From Microbacterium sp. 67-17 (GTDB taxonomy: Bacteria > Actinomycetota > Actinomycetes > Actinomycetales > Microbacteriaceae), in assembly GCF_001898325.1 (NCBI RefSeq), contig NZ_MKTR01000002.1:282225-346224 (forward strand): a stretch of DNA of 64,000 bases, given 5' to 3'. The notes under the pieces are model-generated. The model had not been told where the DNA came from and did no database searches. It was given only the letters and a program-made list of their open reading frames with translations. This document shows, piece after piece, positions 32,395 to 41,609 of this stretch (the first letter of the stretch is position 1; every line of letters begins with the position of its first letter). Made by a program: the position numbers and the translations under genes.

Positions 32395-33758
32395 ACCAAT
32401 CCCTCCCGTGCAGCCACCGACTCGGCAGCACCGCGGCCGAAGACCTCGAGTACGAAGTCGTCCTCCTCGTGGAGTGCGATCCTGCGCCACCCCGGCACTC
32501 GTCGCAGTGTGTGGTGTACGCGATCGCCGGTTAAGGGGTACTCCGCCACCGGATGCCGCCAGTGGCACGCGACGACGATGCCGTCGTCGGTGAGCGCAGC
32601 GTCGATCCGATCGATGAGCGTATCCAGATCGTCCGAGTCGAAGTAGTAGCCAACCTCGGAGAGCACGACCGTGTCGAACTCACCATCCGGCCACTGCGTC
32701 GGCACGTGCGCGCGTGAGACCGTGACGTGGTCCGCCGAGGCCAGCCGGCGCCGGGCGCGATCGACGGCGCGCTCTGATGCATCGAGGGCGAGGACCCGGT
32801 CGGATCGCGCGGCAAGCGGCGCAGTTAGCAGGCCCGTCGCGCACCCGATCTCCAGAACGCTGCCCAGGCGCCGGTTCGGCAGGGCAGCAAGGAGCACGGC
32901 GCGTTTGCGTTCCTCGTACCATCGCGTTTCGAATCCCCAGGGGTCGTCGTGGCGGGCGTAGAAGTCCTCGAAGAACGTCGACGTGAGGGTTGCGTCGGCA
33001 CCGGGCGCTTCGTCCAGGAAGACCTCGCGGTCCCGGCTGAAGTGGGCGAGGAATCTCGGTGGCGCGACGGCCTCGTCACCCGGCTCGCCCGAGAGAGCCT
33101 GTACCTGAGACGTGTGAGCGCGCAGGGCGGCGACCTTGCGTGCCAGCTCGTTCTCTGTCAGCCGCACAGCGAGCGCCAGCGACCAGGGGACATCCTCGGG
33201 GGTACCCCAGTGCCACATCCAGATCGGATACCCCAGATGGCGCACGCTGCGATGTGACGCGACATTGCGCACGGCGCCCGAGACGGCCCGGTGATCGCGG
33301 TGACCGTCTCCCGACCAGGGCGAGAGGACCATCGTCCGCGTGGGCGCGGCATCCGTCGTATCCAGGGCGGCTGCAACGGCGTGCTCGACGGCGCTCGCGT
33401 GCGCATCCACCGTGCCATCGGGGATCGACAGGAACTGCACGCGCGCAGCCGGCGCCAGGAGTGAGAGTGCTTCGATGACCTCGAGGCGCCGCTTTGCGCG
33501 GAGGGAATCGGGGGAGTGCGTTCTCGATCCTGGATGAGACGCCTCACCGTCCGTGGCGATGATGACGCTCACCCGACCTCGCCGGGCCGCAACGCGACAC
33601 ATGAGTCCACCGGCGCCGAGCGTTTCATCGTCGGGGTGGGCGGCAACCACGATGAGCTCGTCCGGTGGGGATTCCAGGAGCGGCGCTGAGCTGAGGCGAG
33701 GGTCGTCAACCCACTGCTCCTCGGCGGTGCCCTCGTCGAGGTGGCTGAAGCTCACCAC
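32391..33758 (-). CDS. PIG-L family deacetylase fused to class I SAM-dependent methyltransferase
   Basis: 455 residues. The N-terminal domain (about 30-220) is a zinc-dependent N-acetylglucosamine-type deacetylase: the AHPDDETLGAGG signature and HRDHRAV metal site. The C-terminal domain (about 260-450) is a NodS-like methyltransferase: VLEIGCATGLLTAPLA, the acidic end of strand 2 in ALDASERAV, and DTVVLSEVGYYF. The two activities on one chain suggest consecutive deacetylation and methylation of a sugar made by the linked glycosyltransferase. Both flanking genes overlap it by a few bases. Confidence 0.92.
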   Translation of the reverse strand: MVSFSHLDEGTAEEQWVDDPRLSSAPLLESPPDELIVVAAHPDDETLGAGGLMCRVAARRGRVSVIIATDGEASHPGSRTHSPDSLRAKRRLEVIEALSLLAPAARVQFLSIPDGTVDAHASAVEHAVAAALDTTDAAPTRTMVLSPWSGDGHRDHRAVSGAVRNVASHRSVRHLGYPIWMWHWGTPEDVPWSLALAVRLTENELARKVAALRAHTSQVQALSGEPGDEAVAPPRFLAHFSRDREVFLDEAPGADATLTSTFFEDFYARHDDPWGFETRWYEERKRAVLLAALPNRRLGSVLEIGCATGLLTAPLAARSDRVLALDASERAVDRARRRLASADHVTVSRAHVPTQWPDGEFDTVVLSEVGYYFDSDDLDTLIDRIDAALTDDGIVVACHWRHPVAEYPLTGDRVHHTLRRVPGWRRIALHEEDDFVLEVFGRGAAESVAAREGLV

Positions 33759-34846
33759 GCGGCACTCTGCCGAGCAGACTCGCGACCGACGCGCGCCACG
33801 TCACGAAGCCCGTGATGCTGCTGGATGTAGAGGTGCAGATCGGCGCTCGACCGGGCGAACTCCTCGTCACGGGTGAGGGGGGCCGGCCCGAGCGCCTCGG
33901 CGGATTCGGCGAGGGTGAGAGCGGCGGCGTCAGCCACGATGGCGCGCACGCGTTCGCTCAGCAGCCGTTCGCCCACCCGCCTTGATCGGCCGTCGTCAAC
34001 CAGTTCGGCTGCCTCGGCGAGCACGGCGCGCGCCGCCCAGAGTGCTCCATCGACTCGGCCGAGGTGAACGAGGGAGAGCTGGTCGGCAGCTCCCGACTGT
34101 GCGGGTGCCAGCAGCCGTCGCGCGATGGTGGCCGCAGCACCCCACCAGCACGCCGCTACCGACATCCCGCCCCACGCGAATCCCGGCCGCTCCAGATACC
34201 AGCCAGCTGGTCCGACAGGCACTGCCGGGGCATTGTCGAAGTCAACCGGTGCGCTGACGATCTGCGCCAGCCCCCGTGCCATCCACGGGCCCCCTTGGGC
34301 CCGAACGCCATCCGTGCGAAGGTCGACCGCGAACAGGGCACGCCGCCCGTCATCCCGTGTTGCCGTCACGAGCGCCCGGGAGAGGCGCGACGCGAGCGAG
34401 CACCAGGGTTTCGTGCCTCGCAGGGTCCACCCCGCCCCTGATTTCTCGGCGAGCAGGCTGGAGTCGGGGCTCTCAGCCGCGAAGACGCCCCAGGTGTCGT
34501 GGGGTGCACTGAGGTCCGACCTGTCGGCCTGAGCGAGGATCGTCAATGCGTCAAGGTGCGGCTCCAGCACGCGCGCCGCACCCACGTCGACGGCAGCGGT
34601 GGCGGCCAGAAGCTCCCAGAGCTCCGCAGTCCGCCCTTCACCGACGCGCGGCGCCCACTGCCCGACCTCCACGCACCAGTCGAGAGTTGCACCCACGTCC
34701 GTGCCAAATCTGTCAATCTCGGCTGCCGACGCGATGGCACGGCGAACCTGCTCCGTCGTGGCGTTCGTGTGTGCGCTCAGAGTCGGATGCCGGATGTCTC
34801 CCGATCGCGTGCGCGGGTGAGCTGTGGTGTCGGAATCGATGATGAT
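33752..34846 (-). CDS. Acyl-CoA dehydrogenase-like flavoprotein, start uncertain
   Basis: About 364 residues if translation begins at 34846. The flavin fold is visible in TWGVFAAESPDSSLLAEKSG, WTLRGTKPWCSLASRLSRALVT and the C-terminal helices (SLVHLGRVDGALWAARAVLAEAAEL, AEALGPAPLTRDEEF). The start is odd: a strong GGAGGTGG stands five bases before an ATC triplet, and no ATG, GTG or TTG lies in frame near it; the frame is open to 35140 but overlaps the lipoprotein gene. A TATGCT -10-like box is just upstream of the GGAGG. The next gene overlaps its stop. It may be a tailoring oxidase or dehydrogenase of the same glycoconjugate pathway. Confidence 0.75.
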   Translation of the reverse strand: MIIDSDTTAHPRTRSGDIRHPTLSAHTNATTEQVRRAIASAAEIDRFGTDVGATLDWCVEVGQWAPRVGEGRTAELWELLAATAAVDVGAARVLEPHLDALTILAQADRSDLSAPHDTWGVFAAESPDSSLLAEKSGAGWTLRGTKPWCSLASRLSRALVTATRDDGRRALFAVDLRTDGVRAQGGPWMARGLAQIVSAPVDFDNAPAVPVGPAGWYLERPGFAWGGMSVAACWWGAAATIARRLLAPAQSGAADQLSLVHLGRVDGALWAARAVLAEAAELVDDGRSRRVGERLLSERVRAIVADAAALTLAESAEALGPAPLTRDEEFARSSADLHLYIQQHHGLRDVARVGRESARQSAAW

Positions 34847-34946
34847 GGTCCACCTCCGGCGGGGAGCATAGACCGCCTGACGGTCCGGCGAAGGAGGCTT
34901 GACATCGCATGAGGCGGGCGGAATGTGTTCCGACGAATGAGGTCCG

Positions 34947-35591
34947 TCAGCCGCCCGGGCCGGTGGGATCGATAGGAGCGCCGTCGCCGTTCTCAGGTAG
35001 GTCTCCGCGCTCGATCGGCGGGGCGGGGCCTGCGGGGAGGTCGGAGAAGAGAAGGTCGAGTTCGGCATCCGATGGCAGGCGTACAGCCTCTGCGGCAGCC
35101 TCGAGGTCCGAGGGATCGGTGAGGTTTGTTCCCGTGACAAGAATCAGAACACCGTCGCGGGCCACCATGTACTCCTCGCCGGAGTCCGAGAACCGATGCC
35201 AGATATCGCCCTCGTTGCTGCAGGCGACTCCGGCATCCAGAGTGTCCCAGAGCGGCATCTCAGGGCACGTCTCCGGGGTCAGCGTCCCGCGGTCGGTGCG
35301 AACGGTCAGTATGCCGCCCGTCTGGCCGTTGAACCAGGATGCAGATATCCCGGCACCCCCGGTGAGTCCGACAGACTGCGGTGCGAGGTCATAGCCGTCA
35401 ACGGCTGTCACGTAGACAAGGTCGGGGGACATTCCTACCGCCGTCGCCCGCTGGGCAATGGTGTCCGGGTCGGCAGGCACGGCGGACGCGCAGCCGACAA
35501 CCGAGGCGGCAAGGCTCGCCAGCACGATCGACATGCTGAACGCGGTAATGCCGCGTGCCGATGCTGAACGCATGGTTGCATTCTTGCGCAC
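34947..35591 (-). CDS. Predicted lipoprotein of unknown function
   Basis: 214 residues from a GTG. A signal peptide with lipobox SVVGC at about residues 30-34 anchors it outside the membrane. The mature part has two Cys pairs (TCPEMPLWDTLDAGVACSNEG) that could form a disulfide, and an acidic, Pro/Gly-rich end. No family recognised. It stands alone between ppsA and the acyl-CoA dehydrogenase-like gene. Confidence 0.75.
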   Translation of the reverse strand: MRKNATMRSASARGITAFSMSIVLASLAASVVGCASAVPADPDTIAQRATAVGMSPDLVYVTAVDGYDLAPQSVGLTGGAGISASWFNGQTGGILTVRTDRGTLTPETCPEMPLWDTLDAGVACSNEGDIWHRFSDSGEEYMVARDGVLILVTGTNLTDPSDLEAAAEAVRLPSDAELDLLFSDLPAGPAPPIERGDLPENGDGAPIDPTGPGG

Positions 35592-35653
35592 CGGTATCCC
35601 GATGATCCGGAAATGCTCGGGGGCGGCATCCCTGGCTCACGAGAGCTATCGCG

Positions 35654-38065
35654 CTAGGCCGTCCCGGGGACGTTTGTCGCTGCCACCTCGACCGGTGTCT
35701 CGGCTGCCAGCCGAGTCCAGGTCTCGACGACCGTGTCGGGGTTCAGTGAGATCGACTCCACGCCCTGTGCGAGCAGCCATTCGGCAAGATCCGGATGATC
35801 GCTCGGGCCCTGGCCGCAGATGCCGACGTACTTCCCCTGCGCCCGGCAGGCCTGGATCGCCATCGACATCAGCTGCAGCACCGCGGGGTCGCGCTCATCG
35901 AACGTGCTCGCGACCAGACCGCTGTCGCGGTCGAGGCCGAGCGTGAGCTGGGTCATGTCGTTCGAGCCGATCGAGAAGCCGTCGAAGAACTGCAGGTACT
36001 GGTCTGCCAGCAGGGCGTTGGTCGGCAGCTCGCACATCATGATGACCTTGAGGTCGTTGACGCCGCGGCGCAGGCCATTCTCGGCGAGCATCTCGACGAC
36101 GGCGTGGCCCTCGCCGACGGTGCGGACGAACGGGATCATGACCTGGACGTTCGTGAAGCCCATCTCATCGCGCACGTACCGCAGCGCCTCGCATTCCATG
36201 TCGAAGCAGGCGCGGAAGTCGGGGGAGATGTAGCGGGATGCCCCGCGGTAGCCGAGCATGGGGTTCTCCTCGTGCGGCTCGTAGCGCTCGCCGCCGATGA
36301 GGTTGGCGTATTCATTCGATTTGAAGTCGCTCATCCGAACGATCACCGGTTCGGGCGCGAACGCTGCAGCGATCATCGAGATCCCCTCCGCGACACGCTG
36401 CACGAAGAAGTCACGCGGCGACGGGTAGGCGGCGACGCGCTCGTCGATCTGGGCCTTCAGCTCGGTATGCAGCGTGTCAGCCTCGAGCAGGGCGCGGGGA
36501 TGGATGCCGATCTGCCGGTTGATGATGAACTCGAGCCTCGCGAGCCCGACCCCGCGGTGGGGAAGACGCGAGAACGAGAACGCCTGGTCGGGCGTGCCGA
36601 CGTTCATCATGATCTTGACGGGCAGTTCCGGCATCCGGTCGAGGTGCGTCTCCTCCTCGGCGAACTCCAGCAGGCCTTCGTAGACGAACCCGGTGTCGCC
36701 CTCGGCGCACGAGACCGTGACATCCTGCCCGTCGCTGAGGACGCGGGTAGCGTCCCCTGCGCCCACGACGGCGGGGATGCCGAGCTCGCGCGCGATGATC
36801 GCGGCGTGACAGGTGCGTCCTCCGCGATTGGTGACGATCGCGGCCGCCCGCTTCATGATGGGCTCCCAGTCGGGGTCGGTCATGTCGGCGACCAGAACAT
36901 CTCCGGGACGGAACGAGTCCATCTCGGCCAGGTCGCTCAGGACACGGACGGGTCCCGAGCCGATGCGTTGGCCGATGGCGCGCCCCGCGGCCAGTACGGT
37001 GCCGCGTTCGTGAAGCCGGAACCGGCGGATGACGTTCGCCGATGCGCGGGACACGACAGTCTCGGGACGCGCCTGCAGGATGTAGAGGCGACCGTCGACG
37101 CCGTCCTTGCCCCATTCGATGTCCATCGCCCGGCCGTAATGCTCTTCGATGACAAGCGCCTGCCGGGCAAGTTCCTCGAGTTCGGCATCCGTGAGTGAGA
37201 ACCGGGCGCGATCAGCAAGTGGAACATCGACGAACGCCGTGCTCGCGCCCGCGGCACGACTGTCGGTGTAGCGCATCGCCACCGCCTTCTCACCGACCGA
37301 GCGCTTCAACACGGCTGGGCGGCCGGCGCGCAGGGCCGGCTTCGAAACGTAGAACTCGTCGGGGTTGACGGCGCCCTGCACGACAGCTTCCCCCAGCCCG
37401 TACGAACTCGTGAGGAAGACCGCCTGATCGAACCCGGACTCGGTGTCGACGGTGAACATGACACCGGCGGCTCCGACATCCGAGCGCACCATGCGCTGCA
37501 CGCCTGCCGACAGTGCGACCTCGGTGTGGTCGAAGCCCTGGTGGACGCGGTAGGCGATCGCGCGGTCGTTGTAGAGCGACGCGAAGACCCGACGGATCGC
37601 CGTGAGGATGTTCTCGATCCCGCCGATATTCAAGAACGTCTCCTGCTGCCCGGCGAAGGATGCATCGGGCAGGTCCTCGGCGGTCGCCGAGGAGCGAACC
37701 GCCCAGGTCACGGCATCCGGTTCGGCATCCTCGTGCAGCAGCCGGTCGTAAGCGGCGCGGATGTCGCTTTCGAGGTCCTCCGGGAGGGGGTGCTGCTCGA
37801 TACGGGAACGGATCTCGCCGCCGACGCGGGTGAGCTCGGCGACATCGTCAGTGTCGAGGTCCCGCAGGAGGGCTGCGATCTGGTCGCCGAGGCCATCGTG
37901 GGCCAGGAAGCGGCGGTAGGCGTCGGCGGTCGTGGCAAACCCGCCGGGCACCCGCACGCCGAGCGCTGACAGGTGAGAGACCATCTCACCGAGTGAGGCG
38001 TTCTTGCCACCGACGGCGGGCAGGTCGGTCATACCGATCTCGTCGAACCAGAGGACGTTCTTCAT
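35654..38065 (-). CDS. ppsA: Phosphoenolpyruvate synthase
   Basis: 803 residues, full length. Converts pyruvate, ATP and water to PEP, AMP and phosphate in gluconeogenesis. N-terminal ATP-grasp ([34 protein letters not shown]), the phosphohistidine swivel [15 protein letters not shown], and the PEP/pyruvate barrel ([18 protein letters not shown] and [12 protein letters not shown]) are all intact. Directly downstream of ppsR, which controls it by phosphorylation. Confidence 0.97.
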   Translation of the reverse strand: MKNVLWFDEIGMTDLPAVGGKNASLGEMVSHLSALGVRVPGGFATTADAYRRFLAHDGLGDQIAALLRDLDTDDVAELTRVGGEIRSRIEQHPLPEDLESDIRAAYDRLLHEDAEPDAVTWAVRSSATAEDLPDASFAGQQETFLNIGGIENILTAIRRVFASLYNDRAIAYRVHQGFDHTEVALSAGVQRMVRSDVGAAGVMFTVDTESGFDQAVFLTSSYGLGEAVVQGAVNPDEFYVSKPALRAGRPAVLKRSVGEKAVAMRYTDSRAAGASTAFVDVPLADRARFSLTDAELEELARQALVIEEHYGRAMDIEWGKDGVDGRLYILQARPETVVSRASANVIRRFRLHERGTVLAAGRAIGQRIGSGPVRVLSDLAEMDSFRPGDVLVADMTDPDWEPIMKRAAAIVTNRGGRTCHAAIIARELGIPAVVGAGDATRVLSDGQDVTVSCAEGDTGFVYEGLLEFAEEETHLDRMPELPVKIMMNVGTPDQAFSFSRLPHRGVGLARLEFIINRQIGIHPRALLEADTLHTELKAQIDERVAAYPSPRDFFVQRVAEGISMIAAAFAPEPVIVRMSDFKSNEYANLIGGERYEPHEENPMLGYRGASRYISPDFRACFDMECEALRYVRDEMGFTNVQVMIPFVRTVGEGHAVVEMLAENGLRRGVNDLKVIMMCELPTNALLADQYLQFFDGFSIGSNDMTQLTLGLDRDSGLVASTFDERDPAVLQLMSMAIQACRAQGKYVGICGQGPSDHPDLAEWLLAQGVESISLNPDTVVETWTRLAAETPVEVAATNVPGTA

Positions 38066-38101
38066 GGATGCTCCTTTGTCAGGGCGGGGCGTGACGGATG
38101 G

Positions 38102-38938
38102 TCAGGCGCGAAGCTTCAGGGTCTGCAGGATGATCGCCGACATCTCCTCGACGCTCTTGGTCGAGGAGTTCAGGAACGGGACGCGGGTGCGCCGGTAGAG
38201 CTCCTCTGCCCGGCGCAGCTCGAGGGTGCATTGCGCGAGGCTCGCGTAGCGGGAGTCCGGGCGACGCTCGTGGCGTACCTGGCTCAGGCGGAGCGGGGTC
38301 GTCGTGAGCCCGTAGCAGCGGTCGGCGTAAGGTGCCACCAGGCGCGGCAGGCCGTCGGTCGGGAAATCATCGTCGGTGAGGGGGTAATTCGCGACCAAGA
38401 GGCCGTACTGCAACGCCAGGTACATGGTCGTCGGGGTCTTGCCGCAGCGCGAGGGCGCGATGATGATGACGTCGGCGAACTCGAGCGCACGCGAACTCTG
38501 CCCGTCGTCGTGCTCGATCGCGTACTCGACCGCGCGCATCCGTGCGAAATATGCCTCGGTGTCGCCCACGGTGTGAAATTGCCCGAGCTGCTCGGATGCC
38601 GTTGTGCCGAGCGTGCGCTCAAGGTCGGTGAGGTGACCGCCGAGCAGATCGATGCGCGGCGCCGGCGCGGTGTCGAGCACCCGGCCGACTGCCGCGTTCT
38701 TCATTGTCGAGAAGACGATGGGTGCCAGGCCCGCGGCATCCGCGGCAGCGATCGTCTGTACCACCGTCGCTGCCGCATCGGCGGTGTCGACAAAGGGAAT
38801 CGTGTGGCGCTCGAACCGGAAGCCGGGAAAGTTCGCCAGCAGGGCGTTGCCCAGTGTCTCGGAGGTGATGCCCGTGCTGTCCGAGACGAAGAACACGGCG
38901 CGTTTCGTGCGCGTGTGGTCGCTCAGGGCAGAGGGCAT
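38102..38938 (-). CDS. ppsR: PEP synthetase regulatory kinase/pyrophosphorylase
   Basis: 278 residues, DUF299 family. Bifunctional ADP-dependent kinase and Pi-dependent pyrophosphorylase that inactivates and reactivates PEP synthase. The N-terminus VFFVSDSTGITSETLGNALL and the P-loop PSRCGKTPTTMYLALQYG are diagnostic; linkage to ppsA confirms the partner. A -10-like TAGCCT (minus strand, 38945-38950) lies six bases before the ATG and no ribosome site is present, so the mRNA is probably leaderless. Confidence 0.95.
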   Translation of the reverse strand: MPSALSDHTRTKRAVFFVSDSTGITSETLGNALLANFPGFRFERHTIPFVDTADAAATVVQTIAAADAAGLAPIVFSTMKNAAVGRVLDTAPAPRIDLLGGHLTDLERTLGTTASEQLGQFHTVGDTEAYFARMRAVEYAIEHDDGQSSRALEFADVIIIAPSRCGKTPTTMYLALQYGLLVANYPLTDDDFPTDGLPRLVAPYADRCYGLTTTPLRLSQVRHERRPDSRYASLAQCTLELRRAEELYRRTRVPFLNSSTKSVEEMSAIILQTLKLRA

Positions 38939-39037
38939 GCCTCGAGGCTAAAGAGATATGTCAGTGCTTACCGCCGCAATTAGCGTCAAGATTGAGCTTT
39001 CTTTACGACCCTGCAAACATCCCGCGTTCAGACGTGC

Positions 39038-39562
39038 TCAGCCGGCGAGCTGGTCGAGGTCGCGAAGGTGCCGGTAGGAGCCCTTGAAGTAGAGCAGCGG
39101 CTCCTCGCGATGCCACTCCGCCGGGCTCATTCCCACGACCGACCCGATGACGATGACGTGATCACCCGCTTCGTGCTCGGCCCATGCCTCGCAGTCCACC
39201 CACATCAGGGTGTCGGCGATGATCGGGTTCCCCGAGGCGGCAGGTGTCCACGAAACCCCAGCCCACTTGTCGGTGCCGCTACGGGCGAACTGGTTGGCGA
39301 TGGTGTGCTGATCGTGCGCGAGGACATTCACCGCGAACCTGCCGGTAGCAGCGATCCGGGGGTAGGTCGTCGAGGTCTTCATGACGCTGAACGAGATCAG
39401 CGGCGGGTCGATAGATACCGAGAAGAACGACTGGCAGGTGAATCCGATCGGTTCGCCGTTGTCGATCCCCGACACGATCGTGATTCCGGATGCGTAGTGG
39501 CCGAGGGTGTCCCGGAACTGGCGGGGAGAGAACGGCACTTCAGGTGTGGCGAGCTGCGACAT
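39038..39562 (-). CDS. Flavin reductase family protein
   Basis: 174 residues. FMN-binding split-barrel of the flavin:NAD(P)H reductase type, which supplies reduced flavin to two-component monooxygenases: FRDTLGHYASGITIVSG, GFTCQSFFSVSIDPPLISF and a late HRHLRDL-like end (SYRHLRDLD). It follows an FMN-reductase-like gene on the same strand by 26 bases. No flavin monooxygenase component is adjacent. Confidence 0.9.
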   Translation of the reverse strand: MSQLATPEVPFSPRQFRDTLGHYASGITIVSGIDNGEPIGFTCQSFFSVSIDPPLISFSVMKTSTTYPRIAATGRFAVNVLAHDQHTIANQFARSGTDKWAGVSWTPAASGNPIIADTLMWVDCEAWAEHEAGDHVIVIGSVVGMSPAEWHREEPLLYFKGSYRHLRDLDQLAG

Positions 39563-39588
39563 GGTTTGCTTTCTCTTTCGCCGTCGGT

Positions 39589-40128
39589 TCAGGAAGCCGG
39601 GATGTCGGCGCGGAGGGCGCCGGCCAGCGGGGCCACTCGTCGGATATTGCCGGCGTACTCCGCCACTGCTGCGTCCAGGACGTCGTCCACGCGCTCCATC
39701 TGGCTGAGGGCCAGGTAGAAGCCGCGTCCGGGCACTGTTGCTCCGAGCTCCACCAAGAGGGGAGACAGAGTGAAGGTCGGCCCCATCGCGTGAGTGAAAT
39801 CCGCGCCGGTGTGGAGCGGGATTGCCGTGACCCCGGCGAGCCCATTTGCGGGATACCGGTCGAGAAAGGCCTTGAGCAGTCCGGTGTAGGTGGCCTTGTA
39901 GGTCGGCGATGCAAAGATCGCGAGGTCGCTTTCAGCGACTGCCGCGTTCAGCGCCCCCATGGTCTCCGACGGCCACGCGAAGATCTCTGTGGTGTAGTCG
40001 GCCAGGTCGATCACCTGCGCCTCGAACGTTCCGGGGTGAAGAAGCTTCTCGAGCAGAAGTTCGGCGATCTTGCGGGTTCGCGACGCCGGCTTCGGATTGC
40101 CGACAACGACCGCGACTTTGAGTGACAT
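39589..40128 (-). CDS. NAD(P)H-dependent FMN reductase (SsuE/MsuE-like)
   Basis: About 179 residues from the ATG at 40128. Flavodoxin-like fold: VVVGNPKPASRTRKIAE phosphate loop, FASPTYKATYTGLLKAFLDR and ITAIPLHTGADFTHA-type segment. Enzymes of this family reduce FMN for sulfonate monooxygenases. Paired with the flavin reductase downstream, but no ssuD- or msuD-like gene is here. Confidence 0.88.
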   Translation of the reverse strand: MSLKVAVVVGNPKPASRTRKIAELLLEKLLHPGTFEAQVIDLADYTTEIFAWPSETMGALNAAVAESDLAIFASPTYKATYTGLLKAFLDRYPANGLAGVTAIPLHTGADFTHAMGPTFTLSPLLVELGATVPGRGFYLALSQMERVDDVLDAAVAEYAGNIRRVAPLAGALRADIPAS

Positions 40129-40262
40129 GACTCTCTCACTTCCATACCGATGAACAGGAAGGGATGAGTCGCCGCACCACACCGCGAGAGGGGACGTGGA
40201 GCGAACGACATCTCCACACGCCCCGGGATCTTGTGGCCCAGTGCGCCCGCAACGGCTTACGC

Positions 40263-40279
40263 TGCACATCCATTGTGCA
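40263..40279. promoter_or_regulatory. Short inverted repeat in divergent promoter region
   Basis: TGCACA-TCCAT-TGTGCA lies between the FMN reductase gene and the PhzF gene. It is a possible operator for either. Only 6-bp arms, so it may be chance. Confidence 0.3.
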
Positions 40280-40387
40280 CACGTTCGTGTTTCGGTTGCG
40301 TAAACCGCGCCTCAGAGCGCCCGGGTAAGCCGTTCCTGGTCCACCCCGAACCACGTCACCGTATCGGGGATGCAAGACTGGCGTCCC

Positions 40388-41068
40388 ATGGGCATCCTGG
40401 CAACTGTCGTCAACGTGTTCGTCGACGAAGCAGGAGATCACGGCAATCCGCTCGGAATCGTGTGGGCATCGACAGCCACTCGCGGGCGTGAGCAGGACAT
40501 TGCCGCCGACCTCGGTTTCAGCGAGACCGTCTTCATCGACGCGGTGGATGGGCGTACTGTTCGGGCGCGAATTTTCACCCCGAAACAGGAGTTGCGTTTC
40601 GCCGGGCATCCCACGGTCGGACTCGCCGCCTGGCTTCGCGCGGCAGGTGATGACATCCGTCATATCGCCGTCCCTGCGGGCACGGCGCGCGTCCGTGCGG
40701 ACGGAGAGTTCACGTGGGTCAGCGCCGAGGTCGACTGGGCCCCGGGATTCGAGCTCGAACAGCTCGAATCGCCAGAGGAAGTCGATGCCGTCGACCCGGA
40801 TGCCTACACCGAGGGCATGCACTATGTCTGGGCGTGGCTCGACGAAGAAGCGGGGAAGGTGCGCTCGCGGATGTTCGCGCCAGGGCTCGGCATCCGTACC
40901 GATGAGGCGACCGGGTCAGCGGCAATCCGGCTGACTGCATCACTCGGCCGCGACCTGCAGATCGAGCAGGGAGCAGGTTCGAGGCTCGTCACGCACCGTC
41001 GAAACCTTGGGCGCGAAGTCGAGATCGGTGGTCGGACGACGCCGGGACGCGACGTCGAACTCGCGTGA
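40388..41068 (+). CDS. PhzF family protein
   Basis: About 226 residues, shorter than the usual 260-300. PhzF-fold isomerase/epimerase: NVFVDEAGDHGNPLGIV, the general acid-base Glu in LGFSETVFI, FTPKQELRFAGHPTVGLAAWL and the second-half DEATGSAAIRLTASLGRDLQIEQG are seen. The substrate is unknown. No ribosome site; an AAGACT box lies eight bases before the ATG, so leaderless translation is possible. Confidence 0.85.
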   Translation: MGILATVVNVFVDEAGDHGNPLGIVWASTATRGREQDIAADLGFSETVFIDAVDGRTVRARIFTPKQELRFAGHPTVGLAAWLRAAGDDIRHIAVPAGTARVRADGEFTWVSAEVDWAPGFELEQLESPEEVDAVDPDAYTEGMHYVWAWLDEEAGKVRSRMFAPGLGIRTDEATGSAAIRLTASLGRDLQIEQGAGSRLVTHRRNLGREVEIGGRTTPGRDVELA

Positions 41069-41138
41069 CCCGCATGGCGGCTGCCAGCGCTCCACTCAGT
41101 CGTAGGGAAGGTGCAGCGGCACCGCTCGCAGGAACGCC

Positions 41139-41606
41139 GTGACGACGGTCGTGGTTGCGGCAGTCGGCGCGGGTCTGGTGCTCGCCGGCATCCTGCAGGG
41201 ACTGTTCGGCGCCCTTCAGGGCAGCTTCTGGCTCAAGGCCGCAGCGTGCGCCGTCACCATCGCGGCCATCGCAGCGACCGTGACCGGGTTCGCGGGGCTG
41301 CTCGGACCCGCAGGCGTTGGCCTGGGCGCCGCCTTCACCATGCTGTTCGCCAACCCGCTTTCTGCGGCGGCGCTTCCCGTCGAGTTCCTCCTCCAGCCGT
41401 GGGGTGCGATCGGTCAGTTGCTGCCGCCGGGGGCTGCAGCAACTCTTCTGCGGTCGCTGTCGCACTTCCTGGATGCGGCAACCGCAGGGCAGTGGACTGT
41501 CCTGCTCCTGTGGGCTGCGGCCGGCCTAGCGCTGACCCTTGTCGACCTTCCGGCCCGCAGGTTGCGAGCGGGCCAGACTGCGGCCGAGCACCCGCTGACC
41601 GTCTAG
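41139..41606 (+). CDS. C-terminal part of a YhgE/ABC-2-type permease-like membrane protein
   Basis: 155 residues with four to five hydrophobic segments. The pattern GAGLVLAGILQGLFGALQG, AFTMLFANPLSAAALPVEFL and GAIGQLLPPGAAATLLRSL resembles the C-terminal half of ABC-2/YhgE-type permeases, which are normally over 300 residues. The N-terminal half is not found upstream; the PhzF gene ends 70 bases before. It is probably a truncated remnant that may still be translated from the GTG. Confidence 0.6.
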   Translation: MTTVVVAAVGAGLVLAGILQGLFGALQGSFWLKAAACAVTIAAIAATVTGFAGLLGPAGVGLGAAFTMLFANPLSAAALPVEFLLQPWGAIGQLLPPGAAATLLRSLSHFLDAATAGQWTVLLLWAAAGLALTLVDLPARRLRAGQTAAEHPLTV

Positions 41607-41609
41607 GCG

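Noticed and set aside
35795-37198. A 467-residue plus-strand open frame antisense to ppsA
   Set aside because: ppsA is certain on the other strand, and the product has no recognisable domain.
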